Positions 8,838 through 16,916 of a stretch of 64,000 bases of DNA are shown here, in pieces. Positions within the stretch are counted from its first letter, which is position 1. The number at the start of each line of letters is the position of its first letter. Origin of the DNA: an uncultured Duncaniella sp. (GTDB lineage: Bacteria > Bacteroidota > Bacteroidia > Bacteroidales > Muribaculaceae); assembly GCF_910578445.1 (NCBI RefSeq), contig NZ_CAJTQC010000003.1, forward strand, positions 124,001-188,000, read 5' to 3'. The position numbers were made by a program, and so were the translations under genes. The notes under the pieces were generated by a model, which saw only the letters and a program-made list of their open reading frames with translations, did not search any database and had not been told where the DNA came from.

Positions 8838-8919
8838 ATCGTTTTGCGATTAATTGAAAAATGAGGCCGGGGAGGGATGAATGTGGATGCCTCGTTGTTG
8901 AAAACATACTTTTTCAACA

Positions 8920-8927
8920 CAAATTTA
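8920..8927 (-). promoter_or_regulatory. -7 box of the korDABC operon promoter
   Basis: CAAATTTA on the plus strand is TAAATTTG on the minus strand, a perfect TAnnTTTG -7 box. It gives a leader of about 75 bases before the ferredoxin ATG at 8837. No clear -33 TTG was seen at 19-21 bases. Confidence 0.5.
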
Positions 8928-9046
8928 AAGATAAATATTTGTTTAAAGGCCGATTTAATAAAACTTTAACCATTTGCACATTAATCAGACAATTGTGTAA
9001 ATTCTATAAAATACCGTCAATGAAATCGTTAAGCGACTCGAAATGG

Positions 9047-9742
9047 TTAATTGTTCTTATAGAATGTAAAAATGTCTTTATTGAGGTTTGTGTCTGCAAT
9101 ATGGATTTTTACGCCCTTTGTCTTCGGGTCATTCCATATCTCACCGATATCAAACGACGCGAAATAGGCGCGGTCGTGGTAGTCGGTTTCTTCGGCCATT
9201 ATGTGGACAAGATAGAATTCAGGGGTTTCCGATTGACGGGTGTCCGGGTCAAGCACAAGGTTGAAGATGCGCGGTTCTGTCGAATAGGTCAGACGCAGGT
9301 GGAAGTTTATGTAGGTCCCTGTGCGCCATGCGCTGTAGAGAAAGACCTTGTCGCGGTTCCAGTTGTCGTAGTCATCCTTCCACTCTGTCGCGGCTTCTCC
9401 CGTGTTTATTTTTGATGCGCCAAGAAGCTGTATGCGGTCGGAGACATATGCTTCACCGCCTTCAGGGATGTAGCGTATCATGAGGCGAGTCGGCGCTTCA
9501 ATGTCCTGCAGGCCCGATGTCGATGTCAGCGTTACGAGCGGGGAGTCGTCGACCTGTCGCAGAGTGAACACAGAGCCTTTCCCGTCGCTGCCCTTGCCTT
9601 CATATGTCACGATGTCCCACAGTGCTATTTCCACAGGCCCGTCAATTCCGTCGTCATCGTTGCATGATGTTAGAACGAATGATGTGAGAATGGCCAGTAG
9701 GAATGACGGCACGAGGTGTTTGACGTATGCGGTTTGTGACAT
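9047..9742 (-). CDS. NigD-like lipoprotein
   Basis: A 231-residue lipoprotein. The signal ends in LTSC, and the mature protein starts CNDDDG, an acidic tract after the lipid cysteine that matches the Bacteroidota surface lipoprotein export signal. The body resembles NigD-like proteins: an N-terminal part (DIVTYEGKGSDGKGSVFTLRQVDD...PTRLMIRYIPEG) and a longer beta-rich C-terminal part. NigD was named from a Bacteroides plasmid/bacteriocin context, but members are common in chromosomes and their role is not established. It is the last gene of a minus-strand group after phosphofructokinase and a LolD-type ATPase (61 bases from the latter). Confidence 0.65.
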   Translation of the reverse strand: MSQTAYVKHLVPSFLLAILTSFVLTSCNDDDGIDGPVEIALWDIVTYEGKGSDGKGSVFTLRQVDDSPLVTLTSTSGLQDIEAPTRLMIRYIPEGGEAYVSDRIQLLGASKINTGEAATEWKDDYDNWNRDKVFLYSAWRTGTYINFHLRLTYSTEPRIFNLVLDPDTRQSETPEFYLVHIMAEETDYHDRAYFASFDIGEIWNDPKTKGVKIHIADTNLNKDIFTFYKNN

Positions 9743-9803
9743 CGGATTGGTCTGTAGTTTGGGTGATGGGGTTGTTGATGAATGCGGGTCTGAATGCTTG
9801 TGG

Positions 9804-10454
9804 TCAGACGATAAGTCCGTCCTTCATGTGGATTACGCGGTCGGCTTTGAGTGCGAATGTGTCGTCGTGGGTCACGATGATAAACGTCTTGCCGGTTGCG
9901 TCGCGCAGGTCGAAGAAGAGTTTGTAAAGTTCTTCCCGGTTGTGGCTGTCGAGACTGCCTGTCGGTTCGTCGGCCAGTATGACTTTAGGGTCGTTGATGA
10001 GTGCGCGGGCCACAGCGGCGCGCTGTCGTTCTCCGCCCGACAGCTGTGAGGGGCGGTGGTCAAGGCGGTTGCCGAGTCCGAGCTCGTCGAGGAGTTTGCG
10101 TGCATGACTGAAAGCCTCGTTGCGCTTTGTGCCGCCGATGAGGGCCGGAAGCGCTACATTTTCTTCGAGCGAGAATTCGGGCAGGAGCTGATGGAATTGA
10201 AAGACGAAGCCCATGTTGCGATTGCGGAATCGTGCGAGCTTCGAGTCTTTCAGTCCTGTGATTTCCTCTCCGTCAAATTTCACGCTGCCGCTGTCGGCAC
10301 GCTCAAGCGTGCCGATTATCTGTAGCAACGTGGTTTTGCCTGCACCGCTCGGCCCGACTATGGCCAGCATCTCGCCGTCATTGATGGAAAGCGACACACC
10401 TTTTATGACTTGGAGTTTGTCGAAGCTTTTATGTATGTCTGTGACTTCTATCAT
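9804..10454 (-). CDS. LolD/MacB-type ABC transporter ATP-binding protein
   Basis: A cytoplasmic ABC ATPase of 216 residues. It has Walker A GPSGAGKTT, signature LSGGERQR, Walker B VILADEPT with the following GSLDS D-loop, and switch His in VTHDD. The pattern and length place it in the LolD/FtsE/MacB group, which moves lipoproteins or other substrates out of the inner membrane, or drives peptidases and efflux. No LolC/E-type permease is encoded next to it, so the partner is elsewhere. It lies 66 bases after phosphofructokinase on the same strand. Confidence 0.88.
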   Translation of the reverse strand: MIEVTDIHKSFDKLQVIKGVSLSINDGEMLAIVGPSGAGKTTLLQIIGTLERADSGSVKFDGEEITGLKDSKLARFRNRNMGFVFQFHQLLPEFSLEENVALPALIGGTKRNEAFSHARKLLDELGLGNRLDHRPSQLSGGERQRAAVARALINDPKVILADEPTGSLDSHNREELYKLFFDLRDATGKTFIIVTHDDTFALKADRVIHMKDGLIV

Positions 10455-10520
10455 GGTTTTGAGTTGATGGTGGCTGTGATGCCGGTGGTTAAGCGGATGC
10501 GGGATTGAAGGTGTGCCATG

Positions 10521-11501
10521 TCAGATTGACAGGCGGCGGAGTGTCTCGAGAAGTTCGCGGTTAATGGGCTTGTCGTTTTTGATTGCCTTTGAGAAGGGGA
10601 CGTAGACAATCTCGTCGTTGCGGATGCCGATCATCACGTTGCGCTGTTCTTCAAGAAGCGCGTCGATGGCGGCTGCGCCCATGCGCGATGCGAGTATGCG
10701 GTCGTAGGCAGTCGGTGATCCGCCTCGCTGGAGGTGTCCGAGGATAGAGACACGCACATCGTAGCCGGGATATTCGGTCTTTACGCGCTGTGCGAGTTCC
10801 ATTGCTCCGCCTGTGACAGGGCTTTCGGCCACGAGGACGATTGATGAGTTCTTGCTCTTGCGGAAACCGTTTTCAATGAGTTCGGCCAGCTGGTCGACTT
10901 CGGTCGAGATTTCAGGGATGATGGCTGCTTCAGCTCCCGAAGCGATCGCGCCGTTGAGGGCGAGGAAACCTGCGTCGCGTCCCATGACTTCGATGAAGAA
11001 GAGGCGTTCGTGGCTTGTGGCGGTATCACGGATTTTGTCGACACACTCCATGATGGTGTTGAGCGCGGTGTCGTAGCCGATGGTCGAGTCTGTTCCGAAA
11101 AGGTCGTTGTCGATAGTTCCGGGGAGGCCGATTATAGGGAAGTTGAATTCATTGGCGAAGATGCGTGCGCCGGTGAGCGAACCGTCACCGCCGATGACCA
11201 CGAGCGCATCTATTTCGTGACGCTTGAGGTTGTCGTAGGCGAGCTGGCGTCCTTCGGGTGTTGTGAATTCCTTACTGCGTGCGGTTTTGAGTATGGTTCC
11301 GCCTGCCTGTATGATATTGGAAACATTCTGGGTCTTGAATTCCTGAATCTCGTCTGTTATGAGACCCTTGTAGCCTCTGTAGATGCCTTTGACGCGGAGA
11401 CCGCCGTAGATGGCCGAACGGGTCACGGCACGGATAGCGGCGTTCATGCCCGGAGCGTCACCGCCCGAGGTCAGGATGCCGACACATTTGATTTCTGCCA
11501 T
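10521..11501 (-). CDS. pfkA: ATP-dependent 6-phosphofructokinase
   Basis: The committed step of glycolysis: fructose 6-phosphate + ATP to fructose 1,6-bisphosphate. It has 326 residues, the normal bacterial PfkA length. Visible motifs are the ATP loop GILTSGGDAPGMNAAIR, VIGGDGSLTGA (a Gly at the position that favours ATP over pyrophosphate), the catalytic GTIDNDLFGTD, FIEVMGRDAGFLAL and LGHLQRGGSPTAYDR. A TACCTTTG -7 box lies about 60 bases upstream of the ATG. It may be cotranscribed with the ABC ATPase and the NigD-like gene downstream. Confidence 0.97.
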   Translation of the reverse strand: MAEIKCVGILTSGGDAPGMNAAIRAVTRSAIYGGLRVKGIYRGYKGLITDEIQEFKTQNVSNIIQAGGTILKTARSKEFTTPEGRQLAYDNLKRHEIDALVVIGGDGSLTGARIFANEFNFPIIGLPGTIDNDLFGTDSTIGYDTALNTIMECVDKIRDTATSHERLFFIEVMGRDAGFLALNGAIASGAEAAIIPEISTEVDQLAELIENGFRKSKNSSIVLVAESPVTGGAMELAQRVKTEYPGYDVRVSILGHLQRGGSPTAYDRILASRMGAAAIDALLEEQRNVMIGIRNDEIVYVPFSKAIKNDKPINRELLETLRRLSI

Positions 11502-11561
11502 AACGTTGAAGTTTTATACGGTTGAGCTAAAGTACGATATAATTGATGTCGTGTGATTTTG

Positions 11562-11569
11562 CAAAGGTA
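11562..11569 (-). promoter_or_regulatory. -7 box of the pfkA promoter
   Basis: CAAAGGTA on the plus strand reads TACCTTTG on the minus strand, a perfect Bacteroidota -7 box, giving a leader of about 55 bases before the ATG at 11501. No -33 TTG was seen at the standard distance. Confidence 0.55.
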
Positions 11570-11613
11570 GGGTTAAATTACGAGAACCTTTCCCTTATTA
11601 GCGCAAAAAAATG

Positions 11614-12459
11614 TCAAGGAAGCACTGTGGCCGAAAGTATGCGCACGTCTTCGGTCGGACGGTCGTTGCCGTCGGTCTCTACTTTCTGAATCTTGTCTAC
11701 GACATCCATTCCTGAAATGACGCGTCCGAACACGGTGTAACCGCCGTCGAGGTGCGGTGTGCCACCTTCGCGCATGTAGACGTCGCGCTGTTCGGGTGTG
11801 AAGAATGTCGAGTCGTTGGCAGTGAGTCTTTCAGTCTCTTCGGCGAGTTTGTCGCGGAGTGCGTCGAGCCCGGCATGGTCGCGGTTGCGGCGCATGGCCA
11901 TGATGCTGTCGCGGTATTCGGTCGAGAGGCGGTCAAACACTTGCTGTTTGCTCTGCATGACTGCCTTGCGGTCCATTGCGTCAAGCTGGCCGGGTGAGAA
12001 TTTCTTGCCGGTGACGATGTAGAACTGAGAGCCTGATGACTTGCGTTCGGGGTTGACAGCGTCGCCTTGGCGTGCAGCCGCGATTGCTCCGCGATGATGG
12101 TAGTGTTTCGGAAAATCGATTTCGGCCTCGATTTCGTAGGGCATGTCGCCTCCGCCAAGCATTTTGCCTTTAGGTGCGTCCTTCGATGAGGGGTCGCCGC
12201 CCTGAATCATGAAGTCATTGATGACGCGGTGGAATAGCAATCCGTCGTAGTGGCCTGATTTGACGAGCTTGACGAAATTTTCGGTGTGGCGGGGAGTGTC
12301 GCCGTAAAGGAGGATGGTGATGTCGCCCAATGTTGTGTGAAGGAGCACTTTTTCATCACCGGGATTTGTTGTGTTAGTTTCCATTACAGGGGTTGAGTTA
12401 TGAGCTTTAATGCCTATGAGTGTGGCAAACAGCAATAGGGTTGAAATAATATATTTCAT
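11614..12459 (-). CDS. Cyclophilin-type peptidyl-prolyl cis-trans isomerase
   Basis: A periplasmic (exported) cyclophilin, 281 residues, with signal peptide MKYIISTLLLFATLIGIKA. The catalytic fold is split: N-terminal part GDITILLYGDTPRHTENFVKL and LLFHRVINDFMIQGGDP, then AAARQGDAVNPERKSSGSQFYIV. A helical insertion of about 60 residues rich in charged residues (roughly 165-225) follows, and then HLDGGYTVFGRVISGMDVVDKI. It catalyses proline isomerisation during folding of exported proteins. The insertion is longer than in PpiA/PpiB and may be a client-binding arm; the insertion is visible, but this role is inferred. Confidence 0.93.
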   Translation of the reverse strand: MKYIISTLLLFATLIGIKAHNSTPVMETNTTNPGDEKVLLHTTLGDITILLYGDTPRHTENFVKLVKSGHYDGLLFHRVINDFMIQGGDPSSKDAPKGKMLGGGDMPYEIEAEIDFPKHYHHRGAIAAARQGDAVNPERKSSGSQFYIVTGKKFSPGQLDAMDRKAVMQSKQQVFDRLSTEYRDSIMAMRRNRDHAGLDALRDKLAEETERLTANDSTFFTPEQRDVYMREGGTPHLDGGYTVFGRVISGMDVVDKIQKVETDGNDRPTEDVRILSATVLP

Positions 12460-12518
12460 GAGTGAAACGTAGAGCGGTGTTTATTACGGAAACGAATTGA
12501 ACCTTAGAATAGTTCCGG

Positions 12519-12526
12519 CAAAGTTA
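12519..12526 (-). promoter_or_regulatory. -7 box of the cyclophilin promoter
   Basis: CAAAGTTA on the plus strand is TAACTTTG on the minus strand, identical to the -7 box of the LytS operon. It lies about 60 bases before the ATG at 12459. The nearest TTG upstream is 23 bases away, slightly too far. Confidence 0.5.
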
Positions 12527-12616
12527 CGATTTTTTGCTAAACCCCACCCCAAAACTCGATAAAAAACCGGCTGCCACTCACGATTTGTAAATGCTTTTAT
12601 GAGTGAATGGCTGCTC

Positions 12617-13696
12617 CTATTTCCCTGAATAGACTTCTATGATTCTGTCGGTGAATTTGTCGTAGGAAAGATTGGCGTTAAAGTAGTCGAGACCTGCGCG
12701 GCCTATGCGGTTGCGAAGGTCTGTGTCGGTAAGCAATCGGTCGATTGCGTCGGCAAGTTGCTCCGGATTTTTGGGATTGACGAGAAGTCCGGTCACTCCG
12801 TCTGTGACATATTCTGGCTGACCTCCGTTATTGGTGGTGACTATCGGAATCCCTTGTTGTTGAAACTCAATGTTCGACAGGAGAAACGAGTCACGAACGA
12901 TTGACGGTGAGAGACCGATGTCAGCTTGTCCCATGAGATTTCGGGCCTGAGACGTAAAACCATAAAAGTGGATGCGGTCTGCAATTCCTTCTTTGGTCGC
13001 TTTTTCCATCAATTTGACGGAATAGTCTTTCGGACGACACGCCCCGAGGAATACCATAGCAAATTTTTTGGAGCTGAGCATCGAAAGTGCCCTGACGATA
13101 TCGCCACATCCTTTTGATTCTCTGACGCGGCCGGAAAAAATCAGAAGTGGCGTATCAGGTGCTATAGCATATTTCTCTCTCAAGGATTCCACGGGAATCG
13201 CCTCATAAGGTGGAATACTGTTGTGAACCACACAAGTTTTCTCTATCGGAAACCAGCTGTTTGACCCCATCCATGTGCTCCGTGCAATTTCGGAGACGAA
13301 TACTATCTTGTCAAGCTGCCTGAAATATCTTCTGAAAAACGGATTGGCGGGAGTGCGGTGTGCCTCGTGGCGTGTCAATATAATGCGGGCGTTGCTACTC
13401 GCTTTCTTTTTGGCGAGTACGGTGAGAGGTACAAATTTAGTGCTATGGATACAGACTACATCGGCATTACGGATAAGCTTCGCAAGCTTCTTGACAGCAC
13501 TCCTGTCAAGAGACCATGAAAATGGAATGGTCTCACATTTTTTCCCCGTTTCTGACAAATGAGATACAACCGGCTCGGACTGGAGCGAAACGTAGCTGAC
13601 ATTATGGCCTCTTGCTGTAAGTTCAGTGCCTAAATCAGTGATATATTGCTCTGCACCTCCCCATATTTTACCTGGAAAGATCTGGACGATGTTCAT
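12617..13696 (-). CDS. GT4-family glycosyltransferase (GT-B fold)
   Basis: A retaining glycosyltransferase of the GT4 type, 359 residues. The N-terminal domain starts FPGKIWGGAEQYITDLGTEL, the donor-site loop typical of GT-B enzymes. The C-terminal domain contains IFSGRVRESKGCGDIVRAL, YGFTSQARNLMGQADIGLSPS and NIEFQQQGIPIVTTNNGGQPEYV. The usual E-x7-E pair is altered: the first acidic residue is the Asp of RDSF, and the second is the Glu of NIEF. The neighbours are not glycan-synthesis genes, so the acceptor (LPS, capsule or other) is unknown. The small gene upstream ends 69 bases away. Confidence 0.9.
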   Translation of the reverse strand: MNIVQIFPGKIWGGAEQYITDLGTELTARGHNVSYVSLQSEPVVSHLSETGKKCETIPFSWSLDRSAVKKLAKLIRNADVVCIHSTKFVPLTVLAKKKASSNARIILTRHEAHRTPANPFFRRYFRQLDKIVFVSEIARSTWMGSNSWFPIEKTCVVHNSIPPYEAIPVESLREKYAIAPDTPLLIFSGRVRESKGCGDIVRALSMLSSKKFAMVFLGACRPKDYSVKLMEKATKEGIADRIHFYGFTSQARNLMGQADIGLSPSIVRDSFLLSNIEFQQQGIPIVTTNNGGQPEYVTDGVTGLLVNPKNPEQLADAIDRLLTDTDLRNRIGRAGLDYFNANLSYDKFTDRIIEVYSGK

Positions 13697-13765
13697 GGCC
13701 GTAGCTGGAAAGAGGGGGTTAATATATATGGTGATGTTGATGCCCGTATGACGGTTACAACGCGC

Positions 13766-14143
13766 TCAGAAACCTTGTGAGGGTGTGATGCGCTTGTAGA
13801 TGCGGCGGAAATTGTCGTCGGTAGCGGCGAGTTCCTCGGCGTGGTCGGCATAATCGCTGCCCCAGATTGCAGTAATCAAATCGGGGAGATAGCGGCGTTC
13901 GCGGTCTTTTTCAATTACAGTTGCAATCAGTCGGGAGATGTGCTCGGCATAGGCCTCAGGATTGATGGCGTAGAGATAGCGTGCGGCTGAAACCATGAAT
14001 TGGCCTGTCGGGTCGACAAGAATCATATTGTCGACCAGTTCGCTCATGATATCGTCACATTCGCCGATGTGGTTGGCGATGTATTCATATGTGAGAAGCC
14101 CGTCGGGGTCCTGAGAGAGGCGTTTTTTTAAATCTTGTTCCAT
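13766..14143 (-). CDS. Small acidic helical protein of unknown function
   Basis: I do not recognise this 125-residue protein. It has no signal peptide, membrane segment or cysteine motif. It is predicted to be mostly helical, with alternating acidic and hydrophobic segments (LLTYEYIANHIGECDDIMSE, ISRLIATVIEKDRERRYL, DYADHAEELAATDDNFRRI). A complete promoter (TTG-N20-TATTTTTG) lies just upstream, which supports a real gene. The glycosyltransferase gene follows 69 bases downstream and may be cotranscribed. It could be a small cytoplasmic adaptor; that is only a guess. Confidence 0.75.
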   Translation of the reverse strand: MEQDLKKRLSQDPDGLLTYEYIANHIGECDDIMSELVDNMILVDPTGQFMVSAARYLYAINPEAYAEHISRLIATVIEKDRERRYLPDLITAIWGSDYADHAEELAATDDNFRRIYKRITPSQGF

Positions 14144-14177
14144 GGTGTCGGATGCTTGATGAAAAAATATTACGGTG

Positions 14178-14208
14178 CAAAAATACGGATAATCGCCAAA
14201 TAATCCAA
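14178..14208 (-). promoter_or_regulatory. Promoter of the 125-residue unknown gene (TTG-N20-TATTTTTG)
   Basis: On the plus strand CAAAAATA (14178-14185) and CAA (14206-14208) are separated by 20 bases. On the minus strand this is TTG-N20-TATTTTTG, a full Bacteroidota promoter. The start point should be near 14171, about 28 bases before the ATG. Confidence 0.65.
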
Positions 14209-14297
14209 ATAGCTGTGTGAATTGGTAATAATGGACAGATAAGTGCTCTAAATGGATAAAATTTTGGATAATAGTGGCAGATATGGCCTAAATGTGC

Positions 14298-14305
14298 TAA
14301 ATTTG
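14298..14305 (+). promoter_or_regulatory. -7 box before the AraC-type regulator
   Basis: TAAATTTG is a perfect TAnnTTTG box, 48 bases before the ATG of the regulator. No TTG was found at the standard -33 distance; this may suit a promoter that needs activation. Confidence 0.5.
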
Positions 14306-14353
14306 TGGGGTGAAGTAATGAACTGTTAACATAGACATTTTCTTTTAAATAAA

Positions 14354-15265
14354 ATGGGCAAGACTGTAGAGCTCTCTCAACTCGCCTTTCTCCAGAATTT
14401 TTCTACCGAATTTTCGACGCTTGGCGACGATTACGTGTTCACGCGCATCACCGAGTCAGACCGAAGACCCGATAACTTTTCAGTTGGTCCTGTGAGGTTT
14501 GACGGCATGTCGTGGCTGCTGTGTTTCGGCGGCCGTCTTGACATTGAGGTGAATCTTGTGCCTTCCACCCTTAAGGCCAACCATATAGCCGTGACTCGTC
14601 CGGATTCTTTTTTTGAGGTCAAGGATATAGACTGGAGCGGACTTGACTGCTATGTGCTGTTCATTTCAAAGAACTTCATACGCGACATCAATTTTGACTT
14701 GAATATTCTTGGGTCGCTTCCTGTCCCGACATCGGGAGTCAACGTGAGCCCTGTTCAGGAAATAAGTATTGAGGAAGCCGAACTGCTTAAGGAATATTAC
14801 AATATCCTGCATCACAATACCCGCAATTCCGACAGGAATTATTCCAAGTCGATTGCCCGGTGTGTGATTGCCGCTCTGACCTATCAGCTGATTCAGATTA
14901 TATCGCGACGGATTCCGGCCGAGAGCTCCGAGCGTCCGCGTTCGCGCCGTTCGGCCTACGTCCACGATTTTGTCGAACTTGTCCATGAGCACCATTTGCG
15001 TGAGCGGTCTGTGGCGTTTTATGCCGACAAACTGTTTATCTCACCAAAATATCTGTCACTAATCATCAAGGAATCGCTCGGACGTTCGGCGGCTGAGGTG
15101 ATTGACGATTATGTGATTCTTGAAGCTAAAAACATGTTGAGGTTTTCAGGGAAGAACATCCAGCAGGTGAGCTATGAACTTAATTTTCCGAACCAGTCGT
15201 CGTTCGGCAAGTATTTCAAGCATCTCGTCGGGATGTCGCCTTCTGAATACCAGCGCTCAAACTAA
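14354..15265 (+). CDS. AraC-family transcriptional regulator
   Basis: A 303-residue regulator. The C-terminal 100 residues form the double helix-turn-helix of AraC proteins: VAFYADKLFISPKYLSLIIKE for the first and IQQVSYELNFPNQSSFGKYFK for the second, ending in the consensus VGMSPSEYQ. The N-terminal ~190 residues are a beta-rich sensor region (cupin-like in general pattern, DSFFEVKDIDWSGLDCYVLF), of the kind seen in many Bacteroidota AraC regulators near metabolic or efflux genes. Only 23 bases separate it from the ATPase/DUF4435 gene, with no terminator, so the two are very probably one operon. That pairing suggests it controls, or senses a signal for, the downstream protein. Confidence 0.93.
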   Translation: MGKTVELSQLAFLQNFSTEFSTLGDDYVFTRITESDRRPDNFSVGPVRFDGMSWLLCFGGRLDIEVNLVPSTLKANHIAVTRPDSFFEVKDIDWSGLDCYVLFISKNFIRDINFDLNILGSLPVPTSGVNVSPVQEISIEEAELLKEYYNILHHNTRNSDRNYSKSIARCVIAALTYQLIQIISRRIPAESSERPRSRRSAYVHDFVELVHEHHLRERSVAFYADKLFISPKYLSLIIKESLGRSAAEVIDDYVILEAKNMLRFSGKNIQQVSYELNFPNQSSFGKYFKHLVGMSPSEYQRSN

Positions 15266-15288
15266 CCATATCCCCCAGTAAAGCCGTC

Positions 15289-16908
15289 ATGAAACTAATC
15301 CTTCCTCCCCGCATCGGGGCTTCACCTCTTGAGGTGGACACTTCTGAAAACCGTCAGATTATCATTATCGGGGCAAACGGTTCGGGTAAGACCCGTTTTG
15401 CTAACCGCATGATGCAGGATCTTGGCGACAAGGCGTTTAAAATGTCGGCTATAAAGGCTCTCTACGGGCGTGATGACGAGTCGCTGATGCCGGGATCGAT
15501 AGATATGCTCTACCGCTCGGTCACTGATGGCGGTTCAGGTATAATAAGGGCCGATATCAAGGGCGAATTTGACCGCATGCTCGCCCTGATGCTCCACGAA
15601 GAGATGGAAAACCTTATTGAGTTCAAGTATCGTCCGGTGGCCGATGGGGGTGATGACAACAGGCCGGGCCGTGGAAAGGCGCGCCATGCAAAGCGCGATG
15701 TCCTTCCGTCAACGAGGCTTGACCGCTTGATAGGGCTTTGGCAGAAAGTTTTTCCTGACAATAAGATTCTGATTGAAAGCGGCCGTATGATATTCGCCAG
15801 CGACCGTTCCGACGACACTTATTCGTCGTCGAAGCTCTCGGCCGGCGAGCGTGCGGTGCTCTATTATATCGGGGCATCGATGTTTGCTCCTGAAGGTGGG
15901 GTTGTCTTTGTCGAGTCGCCCGATTTGCTGCTTCATCCGTCGTCCACACGTTCGCTGTGGGACAGCATCGAGCAGCTCCGTCCCGACTGCACGTTTATCT
16001 ATATCACTCATGACCTGTCGTTTGCATCGACGCGTGGCGACGGGACTACGGTCTGGGTCAAGAGCTGTGACCCGGGACGCGGCGAGTGGGATTACGATTT
16101 CATGACCTCGGCCGACGGTATCAACGATGAGGTATATCTTGCCATCGTCGGTGCGCGCAAGCCGGTGTTGTTTATCGAGGGCGACGGTGTCAACTCGATA
16201 GATGCGAAGCTTTATCCGCTGATATTTCGTGAATACACGGTCAAATCGCTTGGAGGATGTGACCGTGTGATTGAGTCGACGCGCACGTTCAACAGTCTGC
16301 GCGCCTTTCATAATCTCGATGCGTGTGGAATTGTCGACCGCGACCGCAGGGATGAGGGCGAGGTGAGCTATCTGCGCAAGAAGCGTATATTTGTGCCCAA
16401 TGTCGCTGAGATTGAAAATATCTTTATGATCGAAGCGGTCATCAGAGCGGTGGCACGTCACTACCGCCGTGATGAGAACGAGGTTTTCGCTAAGGTGAAA
16501 AAATCGATAATGCGGCTGTTTGAGACTGACTTGCGCCAGCAGGCTCTGATGCATACGCGTCATATTGTAAAAAAGACGGTCGAACATCGTATCGACGGAC
16601 GGTTTGCAAACATCAACAAGCTTGAGGAACACATCAACGACCTGTGTCAGTCGATCAATCCGCGCGGAATCTACGAGCAGTATTGCCGTGATTTCCGCCG
16701 CTATGTCAGCGAGGGTGACTACGACTCGGTGCTTAGGGTCTATAATCGTAAGACAATGCTGTCGGAGAGCCATGTGGCCCGGGCTTGCGGCTTGCGTCGC
16801 GACGACAAGGATTCATACATACGGGCGATTCTTACGATTCTCAAAGATGACCGTGGTCCGGCTTCGACCATCCGTTCGGCAATCCGTGCCACATTTGGAC
16901 TTGATTAG
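15289..16908 (+). CDS. ABC-type ATPase fused to DUF4435/TOPRIM-like domain (OLD/PARIS-like)
   Basis: A 539-residue two-part protein. Part one (about 1-270) is an ABC/SMC-like ATPase: Walker A GANGSGKTR at 28-35, signature LSAGERA near 183-189, Walker B VVFVES with Glu near 209, and H-loop ITHD near 241. Part two (about 285-539) looks like DUF4435, a TOPRIM-related nuclease domain: VLFIEGDG (Glu near 298, Asp near 300) and GIVDRDRRDEGE (Asp near 350 and 352), then VPNVAEIENIF. Both active sites look intact. In the PARIS phage-defence system the same two domains occur as AriA and AriB, sometimes fused, and OLD-family nucleases have the same plan. This protein is small for a fusion, and its partner here is an AraC regulator. 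Defence is inference; it could be a chromosomal DNA- or tRNA-directed enzyme. Confidence 0.82.
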   Translation: MKLILPPRIGASPLEVDTSENRQIIIIGANGSGKTRFANRMMQDLGDKAFKMSAIKALYGRDDESLMPGSIDMLYRSVTDGGSGIIRADIKGEFDRMLALMLHEEMENLIEFKYRPVADGGDDNRPGRGKARHAKRDVLPSTRLDRLIGLWQKVFPDNKILIESGRMIFASDRSDDTYSSSKLSAGERAVLYYIGASMFAPEGGVVFVESPDLLLHPSSTRSLWDSIEQLRPDCTFIYITHDLSFASTRGDGTTVWVKSCDPGRGEWDYDFMTSADGINDEVYLAIVGARKPVLFIEGDGVNSIDAKLYPLIFREYTVKSLGGCDRVIESTRTFNSLRAFHNLDACGIVDRDRRDEGEVSYLRKKRIFVPNVAEIENIFMIEAVIRAVARHYRRDENEVFAKVKKSIMRLFETDLRQQALMHTRHIVKKTVEHRIDGRFANINKLEEHINDLCQSINPRGIYEQYCRDFRRYVSEGDYDSVLRVYNRKTMLSESHVARACGLRRDDKDSYIRAILTILKDDRGPASTIRSAIRATFGLD

Positions 16909-16916
16909 CGCTGAGG

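Noticed and set aside
8484..8853. Plus-strand frames opposite the ferredoxin gene
   Set aside because: The minus-strand ferredoxin has two complete cluster motifs; the plus-strand frames are its shadows.
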